From: Halopiger xanaduensis SH-6
Lineage (GTDB): Archaea; Halobacteriota; Halobacteria; Halobacteriales; Natrialbaceae
NCBI RefSeq assembly: GCF_000217715.1
Contig: NC_015666.1
Span: forward strand, 62,001-126,000
DNA: 64,000 nt
Direction: 5' to 3'
The notes below the pieces were generated by a model. The model did not search any database. It was not told the origin of the DNA and worked only from the letters and a program-made list of their open reading frames with translations. Every line of letters starts with the position of its first letter. Position 1 is the first letter of the stretch. Below are positions 16,484-23,813 of this stretch, in pieces. Both the position numbers and the translations under genes were made by a program.

Positions 16484-16728
16484 AGGTCGCCCTCCAGTTC
16501 GACAGTGAGAACCCCGTTTTTGATAAACGTGTGTGCGTCGCTTGCACCCTCGGGGAGCTCGAACTCGTACTGCTCGTCGTCGACGATCACGATGACCGTG
16601 TCGTCGACGAGATCGACCGAGGCGTCGGCCACGCCGGTTCCGAAGTCGACGACCAGCACCGCGCCGTCGTCGTACTCGTACCGGCGGGCCACCTGCCCCT
16701 CATTCCGGGTGAATTGCTCGAGAGTCAT
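16480..16728 (-). CDS. Small Hsp20-like protein coupled to Cdc48
   Basis: An 82-residue all-beta protein whose C-terminal half ([15 protein letters not shown]) resembles the last strand pair of the alpha-crystallin/Hsp20 domain, where N-G-V-L-x-V is conserved. It is shorter than a full Hsp20 and lacks the terminal I-x-I motif, so it is a minimal or truncated fold. It is the first gene of the operon, and the cdc48 ATG overlaps its TGA. A role as a substrate adaptor or small chaperone for Cdc48 is inference from fold and context. There are no cysteines or membrane segments. Confidence 0.75.
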   Translation of the reverse strand: MTLEQFTRNEGQVARRYEYDDGAVLVVDFGTGVADASVDLVDDTVIVIVDDEQYEFELPEGASDAHTFIKNGVLTVELEGDL

Positions 16729-16758
16729 GCTTCAACTAACTCAAGGTAAGTCACCATA

Positions 16759-16767
16759 CTATATAAG
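16759..16767 (-). promoter_or_regulatory. TATA box of the Hsp20-like/cdc48 operon
   Basis: Minus-strand 'cttatatag' lies 31-39 bases before the ATG at 16728, giving a leader of a few bases. It is the clearest AT-rich core between the operon and the divergent hydrolase gene. Confidence 0.62.
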
Positions 16768-16933
16768 TGTTTCGCCTATCAACCCCCGGACGGGGAGGGG
16801 GTAGCCGAAAAGTCCGTTGTTCGCGGTTCACATCGAGCCGGTCGCTAGCGGCGACGGTTCTCACGGCGATGACGAACGGCAAGCGACGCGAGAAGTCGGT
16901 GACTTTTCCCGCCCCCGGCGCGCACACACGAGT

Positions 16934-17788
16934 ATGCTCGACGCGGAGACGCCGGTACTCGACAACCACCTCCACCTGGATCCGGACAACCACCGCGGCA
17001 TCGACGCCGTCAGAGACTTCGCGCGGCTGGGCGGGACCCACCTGCTCGTCGTCAACAAACCCTCCTGGCACTTGGGCGTCGAGGCCGAGGCGGGCGAGGA
17101 CTTCCGCTACGTCTTCGAGCGGACGATCGAAATCGTCGAAGAAGCTTCCGAGGTGCTCGAGGGCCGCGCCTGGCCCGTGCTGGGCGTCCATCCGGGCCTG
17201 ATCTCGCGGCTCGTCGACGACCGGGGCTTCGAACCCGCGGAGGCGCGGGATCTCATGCAGGCCGGGCTCGACGTCGCCGCGGAGTACGTCGCCGACGGCG
17301 AGGCGCTGGCGTTGAAATCCGGCCGGCCCCACTACGACGTCTCCGACGCCGTCTGGGAGGCCTCGAACGACGTCATGCGCCACGCGTTCGAGCACGGCGG
17401 CGACCTGGACTGCGCCGTCCAACTGCACACCGAAGCGAGCGAGGAGATGACGACCGTCGCGGAGTGGGGCGAAGACGCCGGGATGGAGCGCCATCAGGTC
17501 GTCAAACACTACGCCGCCGGCCGCCTCGAGGGCCCGACCCCGAGCGTGATGAGCGAGAAGGACCGCCTCGAGCGGGCCGCAGAACGCGGCGAGCCGTTCC
17601 TGATGGAGACCGACTACGTGGACGATCCCGACCGGCCGGGGGCCGTGCTGGGTCCCAAGACCGTTCCGCGGCGAGTCCGCTGGCTGCTCGAGGAAGGGTA
17701 CGACGAGGCCGTCCGCACCGCGCACGTCGAGACGCCCGACCTCGTCTACGGCATCGATACGGAAGCGACCCTCGAGCGGGAGGCGTAG
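16934..17788 (+). CDS. TatD-family metal-dependent hydrolase
   Basis: A 284-residue TIM-barrel hydrolase. The metal-binding start L-D-N-H-L-H-L-D (His12, His14) follows the H-x-H rule of the TatD/amidohydrolase group. Later V-L-G-V-H-P-G, Q-L-H-T-E-A and M-E-T-D-Y-V-D-D-P supply further metal ligands. TatD proteins are mostly metal-dependent nucleases, but this archaeal branch has not been assigned a substrate from motifs alone. The ATG giving M-L-D-A-E-T is used because an upstream extension is polar and unconserved-looking. Confidence 0.83.
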   Translation: MLDAETPVLDNHLHLDPDNHRGIDAVRDFARLGGTHLLVVNKPSWHLGVEAEAGEDFRYVFERTIEIVEEASEVLEGRAWPVLGVHPGLISRLVDDRGFEPAEARDLMQAGLDVAAEYVADGEALALKSGRPHYDVSDAVWEASNDVMRHAFEHGGDLDCAVQLHTEASEEMTTVAEWGEDAGMERHQVVKHYAAGRLEGPTPSVMSEKDRLERAAERGEPFLMETDYVDDPDRPGAVLGPKTVPRRVRWLLEEGYDEAVRTAHVETPDLVYGIDTEATLEREA

Positions 17789-17899
17789 GCGCGCTCGGCG
17801 GCGTTTCGTAATCGATCGTTACTCGTCGGCACTGCAGACAGTCACCGAGAGTAGCGGGTGTAGAGAAAGGCATTTCAAGCGGCCGGTGTAGGTGTCTGT

Positions 17900-18481
17900 A
17901 TGAGCAATCCCCCGACCGAGTTCTACTCGGAGGAACGCTGGCAGAACTGGATCGATCGCATCAAGGACGAAGACATCGATCCGGAAGACGAGTCGTCGGC
18001 TCGGTTGCTGCTGAACCTGCAGGACGACACGGCGATCGCGGTCGCCAAGATCGTCTCCGCCTACGACGACGGGGAACTCGAGCAGGAGGAAGCCTTATCG
18101 GAGATCGAGGACGTCCGCGAGATCGTCCTCGGCGAGGTCGACATCGAGGACGAGGAGAAACTGATCCTCGTCGACGGCGTCCAGACCAGTCTCGTCTGCG
18201 TCTTCTTCGCGGCCGAGGAGTACATCGCCAACGGGCCGGCCGAGGACGGCAGCGTCGGCGACTACCTCGGGGCTGCGGCCGACGCCGAAGCCGAGGAGGA
18301 TCTCGACGCCGCGCTCGGCTACGCCGCACAGGCCGGCACGCTCATCATCGACGGCGAGGAGCTCGACATGGAAGTCGCCGAGGGCCTCGAGTACGGGCTG
18401 GTAACGGAGTGGATCAACGGCCTCGACAGCCTCCAGAGCGCGATGAGCGATCCGGAGGTCGTCGAGGAGGACGACGAGTAA
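17900..18481 (+). CDS. DUF2150-type haloarchaeal protein
   Basis: A 193-residue, highly acidic, all-helical protein that I associate with the DUF2150 family of haloarchaea and methanogens. It opens E-F-Y-S-E-E-R-W-Q-N-W-I-D-R-I and has a central D-D-T-A-I-A-V-A-K-I helix. No catalytic motif, cysteine cluster or membrane helix is visible, and the biochemical function is unknown. The C-terminus ends in a run of Glu and Asp. It is expressed on its own between the TatD-like hydrolase and the pilin-like protein. Confidence 0.75.
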   Translation: MSNPPTEFYSEERWQNWIDRIKDEDIDPEDESSARLLLNLQDDTAIAVAKIVSAYDDGELEQEEALSEIEDVREIVLGEVDIEDEEKLILVDGVQTSLVCVFFAAEEYIANGPAEDGSVGDYLGAAADAEAEEDLDAALGYAAQAGTLIIDGEELDMEVAEGLEYGLVTEWINGLDSLQSAMSDPEVVEEDDE

Positions 18482-18565
18482 GGTCATTCGCGCGCTCGGC
18501 AGTCGGTCGATTTCTCGAGCAGGAGCCAACAAGCGTATACGTAGTTACGACTATCGTGTTCGATA

Positions 18566-20860
18566 ATGCGTCGTGGGGATGGGACGGGGGACGGGTACGG
18601 ACACGGATACGACCGGGCCGTGACTGTCCAGATCGGGGCGATCTTACTGCTCGCGATCCTGTTTTCGGCGCTCGCGCTCTACCAGATCAACGTCGTCCCC
18701 GCGGAGAACGAGGCGGTCGAGTTCGACCACAGCCAGCAGGTCCAGAACGAACTGCAGGAGCTCCGTAACGCGATTCAAAACGTCGGTTCGGCTGACGGGT
18801 TCCGCGCGACATCGGTTACGCTCGGGACGCAGTATTCGCCCCGCACGATGACGGTCAACCCGTCGAATCCGCAGGGAACGCTCGAGACGACCGGCGAGCG
18901 TCCGTTTACCATCGAAAACGCGTCGCTGGAGGGAGACTACTATCGGCAGACAGCAGATGGAGACAGAGAACCCGTTGACGTGTCCGACGTCGTCGCGACC
19001 CACAACACGACGACCGTCGCCTACGAACCGGACTACAACGAGTACCGGAACGCGCCGACGACCAGACTCGAGCACTCGCTGGCGTTCAACGACTTCGGCG
19101 AGCGATCGGTGCCGCTGCGGGGCGTCGAGCAGCGCCTCGTCTCCAACGATTCGATAACGGTCGCGCTGCTCGAGGGCGACCTCTCCGAATCGACGTCGGG
19201 GGCCGTGACGGTCGACGCCGAGACGGTGAGCGGACCGTCGGACCCGATCGAACTCGCGGCCGACGGCGGGAACGTTACCGTCTCGATTCCGACCGACCAA
19301 CCGGAGCGGTGGAACGAGACGCTCGGTGCGGCGTCGGCAAGCGGGACCGGGTCGGGATTCGACGTCGGCGAGGCCGGCGTCCGCGTCGTCGGCTACGACC
19401 GCGTCACCGACGCGCTGACGATCGAGTTCCGCGAGGACACGGTATCGCTGCGGATCGCTCGAGTCGGCGTCGGCGAGTACGACGGGAGCGGTTCGACGTT
19501 CGATATTCGACGGGCTGACGGCGGGGGCGGAGGCGGAGACGGAGACGGGACCGGCAGCGACCGAGCGGCGTACCTGACCGAGTGGGACGAAACGACCCGC
19601 TCGGTGACGGTCGGGGCGGGTTCGACGACGGAATCGCTCGCGATGCGGGCGATCCGAAACGATACCGGTGCACCCGTCGAGCGGGCGCAGGTCTCGTACG
19701 CGATCACCGATCCCGACGACGTCGTCGCGTCGTTCGACGAACGCGGGCGAACGAACGCGAGCGGACAGAATCAGACAGCCCTCGAATTCGACGCCGATGC
19801 CGTCCCGAGCGACGGGACGACGGTCACGGCCTATACGGCGAGCGGCGGCACCGGGGACCGGCTGACGCTCGAGGTGTCGCGATCGGAATCCGGCGGTGGA
19901 GGTGGCGGTGGTTCCGACGAGGTCGCGTGGTCGATCGCGGACGATACCGCGCGGAACGCGGTACAGTACGACGTTTCCTACGAAGTGACGACGGCGGACT
20001 CGACGTCGTTCGATCGCGTCGAAGTCGAGTTCGCGAACCAGGACAGCGGAACGACGACGGTCCGCGAAGGGGCTGAGCCCCGCGGGACGCTCGAGTACAG
20101 CGAGGGCGGCGCGGAGGGTGATACGTACGACATCACGATCACCGCGTACGACGACGCCGGCGAGGTGATCGACCAAAAGACGGCGACGGACACTGCGGAC
20201 GGCTCGAACCCCGACGGGAACGACGATCTCTCGTCGCCCTCGGAGCCCCAGCTAACCGGGAGCCGCGTCGACGACTGGAGCCAGCCGAACGACAACTCCG
20301 CGCGGTACTTCGCCTCCTACGACGTCGCGAACCGGGAGTCGTTCGACCGGGTCGAGGTGCGGTTCAGGAACCGCGACAGCGGCGCGATCACGACCGAAAC
20401 CGCGACCGACCCGCGCGGCCGCGTCGAGTTCTCGGGGAACCGGATCGACGCCGCGTTCGAGATCGAGTTCCGCGTCTACGATACCGACGGCGTGGTGGTC
20501 GACCGGCGGACGGTCGAGGATACGGCCGACGGGACCAACCCGAGCGGGAACGACGAGTTGGCGACCGAAACGAGCCCGCAGTTCGAGTCCGTTTCCGTCA
20601 CCGACGCCGGAAACAACGGCCAATCCCGGTACGACGTCGACTACCGCGTGGACGACGGGACGAACCTCGATACCGTCTGGGTGGAGTTCCGCAACCTCGA
20701 CAACGCGTGGGCGACGGAAATCGACGAGCAGTCGGCCGCGGACGGCGAGTTCTCCCACAGCCCGGGCGGCGGAACCGGCGGGGACGACTACGAGATCACG
20801 CTGCTAGCGTTCGACGACGAGGGAGCCGTCGTCGACCGCTGGTACGAGCCGAATCCGTGA
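18566..20860 (+). CDS. Pilin-like membrane-anchored surface protein with three tandem domains
   Basis: A 764-residue predicted surface protein. After a short glycine- and arginine-rich N-terminus, D-R-A-V-T-V-Q-I-G-A-I-L-L-L (residues 17-30) starts one hydrophobic helix, matching the haloarchaeal type IV pilin pattern (R-A-V-S-P-V-I-G). Residues 40-310 and 330-440 are two beta-rich regions, each followed by a Gly-rich linker near 325 and 445. From about 462, 577 and 685 three related domains of about 100 residues repeat (R-Y-x-x-x-Y-x-V ... V-E-F-x-N-x-D ... Y-D-x-x-G-x-V). There is no C-terminal sorting signal. Probable role: adhesion or a cell-surface fibre. Confidence 0.72.
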   Translation: MRRGDGTGDGYGHGYDRAVTVQIGAILLLAILFSALALYQINVVPAENEAVEFDHSQQVQNELQELRNAIQNVGSADGFRATSVTLGTQYSPRTMTVNPSNPQGTLETTGERPFTIENASLEGDYYRQTADGDREPVDVSDVVATHNTTTVAYEPDYNEYRNAPTTRLEHSLAFNDFGERSVPLRGVEQRLVSNDSITVALLEGDLSESTSGAVTVDAETVSGPSDPIELAADGGNVTVSIPTDQPERWNETLGAASASGTGSGFDVGEAGVRVVGYDRVTDALTIEFREDTVSLRIARVGVGEYDGSGSTFDIRRADGGGGGGDGDGTGSDRAAYLTEWDETTRSVTVGAGSTTESLAMRAIRNDTGAPVERAQVSYAITDPDDVVASFDERGRTNASGQNQTALEFDADAVPSDGTTVTAYTASGGTGDRLTLEVSRSESGGGGGGGSDEVAWSIADDTARNAVQYDVSYEVTTADSTSFDRVEVEFANQDSGTTTVREGAEPRGTLEYSEGGAEGDTYDITITAYDDAGEVIDQKTATDTADGSNPDGNDDLSSPSEPQLTGSRVDDWSQPNDNSARYFASYDVANRESFDRVEVRFRNRDSGAITTETATDPRGRVEFSGNRIDAAFEIEFRVYDTDGVVVDRRTVEDTADGTNPSGNDELATETSPQFESVSVTDAGNNGQSRYDVDYRVDDGTNLDTVWVEFRNLDNAWATEIDEQSAADGEFSHSPGGGTGGDDYEITLLAFDDEGAVVDRWYEPNP

Positions 20861-20931
20861 TCGGCGCGGGAGACGACGGACGTTCGCCTCGACCCTAGTT
20901 CGACAAACGACGAAATGACGAACGACAATAC

Positions 20932-20938
20932 CATATAG
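20932..20938 (+). promoter_or_regulatory. TATA box of the HMG-CoA synthase gene
   Basis: 'catatag' lies 22-28 bases before the ATG at 20960. This is close to the normal spacing for a leaderless transcript, and favours that ATG over the GTG two codons earlier. Confidence 0.55.
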
Positions 20939-20959
20939 CTCCTCCGATATTGTGTGGAT

Positions 20960-22297
20960 ATGACTGCAGTCGGTATCGACGCGATCGAGATCTGGACCGG
21001 GAACCTCAAACTCGACCTTCCCGGCACCTTCGCCCCGCAGAAGGGCGAGGATCCCGAGAAGTACACCAAGGGACTGGGCCTCAACGCCAGTTCCTTCCCC
21101 GACAGCTACGAGGACATCGTCACGATGGGCGCCAACGCCGCTCACCGGCTGATGGAGCGCAAGGGCCTCGAGCCGGACGATATCGGCCGTATCGACGTCG
21201 CGACCGAGAGCTCCTTCGACAACTCCAAGCCCGTTTCGACGTACGTCGCAGGCTGTCTCGAGCAGGTCTACGACGGCGACTTCCACCACGCGAACAAGGG
21301 CGAGCGGAAGTTCGCCTGCATCGCGGGCACGCAGAGTTTAGACGACGCGTACAACTGGATCCGCGCGGGCCGCAACCGCGGCCGTTCGGCGCTGGTGATC
21401 GCGACCGACACGGCCCTCTACGCGCGCGGCGACGCCGGCGAGGCGACCCAGGGTGCCGGCGCCGTCGCGATGTTGATTAGCGAGGACCCAGACCTCGTCG
21501 AACTCTCCGCCGAGCAGGGGTACGGGTCGGCCGACGAGACGGACTTCCTCAAGCCCAACCAGCAGTTCCCCTCAGTCGACGGCAAGCGCTCCGTGCAGGT
21601 GTACCTCGCCCGGATGCGCGAGGCCGTAGAGGACTACGAGAGCGTCGCCGGCGACGTCCACCTCGACGACTTCGCGTACGCGCCGTTCCACACGCCGTTC
21701 CCCGGTATGGTCCGGAAAGCCGCGCTGCTCGCGTACCGTCACGTCATCCGGAACACGTCGGTCGAGGAGGAACTCGCCGACGAGATCGGCCGCCAGCCCC
21801 GCGCCGAAGCGTTCGATACCGACGAGGCGTACCGCGACGCCCTGCGGGACTACATGGACTCGCTGAAAGAGACCGACCGCTACCGGGAGTGGTACGCCGA
21901 GGCGATCGATCCGACGCTGTCGATCTCCCGCGAGGTCGGCAACTGGTACACCGGCTCGGTCCACATCGCCCGCGCCAGCGCGCTCAAGGAAGCCCTCGAG
22001 GACGGCCGCGACATGACCGACGAACGGCTGCTCGTGGGCTCCTACGGTAGCGGTGCACAGGCCGAAATTCACGCCGAGACCGTACAGGACGGCTGGGAGA
22101 AAGAGATCGAGGCGCTGAACGTCGACGAGCAACTCGCCGAGCGCTACGACATGGACTGGGAAGACTACGAGGAGATCCACGACGCCCACAACCACGAGAT
22201 GGACGTCGACGTCGAGGAGTTCACGACGCCCAGCGAGGAGTTCGTCTTCGACGGGTGGGGTCGGATGGGTGAGCGCAAGTACCGGTACGTCGAGTAA
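20960..22297 (+). CDS. hmgB: Hydroxymethylglutaryl-CoA synthase
   Basis: A 445-residue thiolase-fold enzyme that condenses acetyl-CoA with acetoacetyl-CoA for mevalonate and thus archaeal lipid synthesis. The nucleophile Cys120 is in K-F-A-C-I-A-G-T; A-T-E-S-S with Glu83 and the F-H-T-P-F-P-G-M loop with its His complete the catalytic set. Family members in other archaea are about 350 residues; the extra length comes from an acidic C-terminal extension (about residues 390-445, N-H-E-M-D-V-D-V-E-E) found in halophilic forms. No thiolase gene or OB-fold partner lies beside it. Confidence 0.94.
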   Translation: MTAVGIDAIEIWTGNLKLDLPGTFAPQKGEDPEKYTKGLGLNASSFPDSYEDIVTMGANAAHRLMERKGLEPDDIGRIDVATESSFDNSKPVSTYVAGCLEQVYDGDFHHANKGERKFACIAGTQSLDDAYNWIRAGRNRGRSALVIATDTALYARGDAGEATQGAGAVAMLISEDPDLVELSAEQGYGSADETDFLKPNQQFPSVDGKRSVQVYLARMREAVEDYESVAGDVHLDDFAYAPFHTPFPGMVRKAALLAYRHVIRNTSVEEELADEIGRQPRAEAFDTDEAYRDALRDYMDSLKETDRYREWYAEAIDPTLSISREVGNWYTGSVHIARASALKEALEDGRDMTDERLLVGSYGSGAQAEIHAETVQDGWEKEIEALNVDEQLAERYDMDWEDYEEIHDAHNHEMDVDVEEFTTPSEEFVFDGWGRMGERKYRYVE

Positions 22298-22298
22298 C

Positions 22299-22661
22299 CT
22301 ATCGACGCCGCGCCGGATGCTCGAGGAGATCGTCCGGCGGCCAACTGTCTAACTCGTTGGCGGCGTCGAACAGTTGCGTCGTCGAGTCACTATCCGCGAG
22401 CGAAATCTCGTTTTCGTCTCGATCGACGTCGATGAGTTCCTGTTCCCGGAGTCGTGGCAGGTGACTGTGAATCAATCGAACACGGGCACGTTCGACCTTT
22501 TCCTCGTCGATTCGCTGCGGCGGCGTTCGATGCCGGCGCGCAGCTACCTGCCGCGAAATTGCCCCGATACGGGTCGGATCGTCGGCTTCGACCAGCTCGT
22601 GGAGCACCAGCTGTCGATCGGCGCTGGCGAGAATACGAAACGCCTCCATCCGATCCATCAC
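22299..22661 (-). CDS. Small winged-helix protein, DUF7344-like
   Basis: A 120-residue predicted DNA-binding protein. A helix starting M-E-A-F-R-I-L-A-S-A-D-R-Q-L-V-L-H-E-L-V is followed by V-R-L-I-H-S-H-L-P-R-L and the wing-like E-L-I-D-V-D. The pattern is that of small haloarchaeal HTH proteins (DUF7344 type) also seen in the window at 32557. Its stop is one base from the HMG-CoA synthase stop, so the genes converge. Regulated genes are unknown. The first ATG is used; Met4 is an alternative. Confidence 0.75.
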   Translation of the reverse strand: MMDRMEAFRILASADRQLVLHELVEADDPTRIGAISRQVAARRHRTPPQRIDEEKVERARVRLIHSHLPRLREQELIDVDRDENEISLADSDSTTQLFDAANELDSWPPDDLLEHPARRR

Positions 22662-22949
22662 ACGTGGATCACAGTCGTTGGGGCTAAAAACGGCACTGAC
22701 TAATCCTATCGGTATCGCGAGCGCGTCGGTTCGCTCGCTCCCGCCGAACGTGTTCGTCGTCGGGCGGTTTTTCGTTGCGACACCGCGATCGGGTGTCGGT
22801 CACGCGCCTCGAGAGACGAAACCGATTACCCCGTCGGGCGACTAGCGCGACCACTACCGCGATCGCGACTGCGACCGCACGTTCGAGGCGCGAACCCGAA
22901 CGTCGAACTAGCCGGCGCGGCTACCTGCACTCGAGACACCACGATCACC

Positions 22950-23777
22950 ATGGACCCGTTCACACTCCTCGGCGTCGACGTCCTGCTGTTTCTCGTCATC
23001 GGGCTACTGGGCGGTGCCCACTGTATCGGGATGTGCGGCCCGCTCGTGACGGTCTACGCGAGTCGGATGGACGGCGCCGCGACCGACGGCGGGCAGCGCC
23101 ACCGCGACCGCGGCCGCGAGAGCCACCTCACGACCTACGAGGTTCGCCAGCACGCGCTGTTCAATCTCGGCCGCACGGCCAGCTACACGCTGCTCGGTGC
23201 GCTGTTCGGCGCGCTCGGAAGCGTCCTGTTCGTGACGACCGACGCGTTAACGCCCGTCCTCGAGACCGTCCGCGGCGGCGTCGGGCTCGTGATCGGCGGG
23301 TTCGTGATCGCGACCGGCGTCTACTACCTGCTCGGGCGTACGACCGGCGGCATCCAGCTTCCGGGCCTCGAGCGGGTCGTCTCGCGGCTCACCGCGCACG
23401 TCGATCGGCTCGCGAACGGACCCGGCATCGTCGGCCTGGGCGCGCTGCACGGCCTGTTGCCGTGTCCGATCCTCTACCCGGCGTTCCTGTACGCGTTCGC
23501 GACGGGGTCGCCGGCCGGCGGCGCGCTCGCGCTGGCCGCGCTCGGGATCGGGACGATTCCGGCCGTTTTCGCCTACGGGACCGTGATCGATGCCGTCGAC
23601 GTCGCCCACCGCCGGCGGGTCCACCGCCTCCTCGGGGTCGCCTTCGTCGTCCTGGGCTACGTCCTGCTGGCCCACGGGCTGATGAGCCTCGGGATCCACG
23701 TGCCCCACCCCGAGTTGCCGTTCTACGACGGCCTCGAGACGGCCGGCGCCGGCATGGAAGGGGGACACAACCACTGA
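22950..23777 (+). CDS. SafE/UreH-type membrane protein
   Basis: A 275-residue polytopic membrane protein with about six hydrophobic helices. The N-terminal G-G-A-H-C-I-G-M-C-G-P motif (residues 21-31) with His24, Cys25, Met28 and Cys29 is typical of the SafE/UreH-type TauE relatives found beside cytochrome-oxidase assembly genes. A second, repeat-related motif, L-H-G-L-L-P-C-P, starts the second half. The Cys/His/Met set suggests metal handling. A CcoI-like copper ATPase begins 36 bases after its stop, as in bacterial cco operons, so joint copper delivery is likely. Confidence 0.82.
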   Translation: MDPFTLLGVDVLLFLVIGLLGGAHCIGMCGPLVTVYASRMDGAATDGGQRHRDRGRESHLTTYEVRQHALFNLGRTASYTLLGALFGALGSVLFVTTDALTPVLETVRGGVGLVIGGFVIATGVYYLLGRTTGGIQLPGLERVVSRLTAHVDRLANGPGIVGLGALHGLLPCPILYPAFLYAFATGSPAGGALALAALGIGTIPAVFAYGTVIDAVDVAHRRRVHRLLGVAFVVLGYVLLAHGLMSLGIHVPHPELPFYDGLETAGAGMEGGHNH

Positions 23778-23813
23778 TCGGACTATGAACGCACGAACCG
23801 GAGGAACTGGACG

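Noticed and set aside
22662-22949. The 288-base gap before the SafE-type gene as a possible small gene
   Set aside because: All frames contain early stops or arginine-rich noise, and no TATA-supported start is seen.
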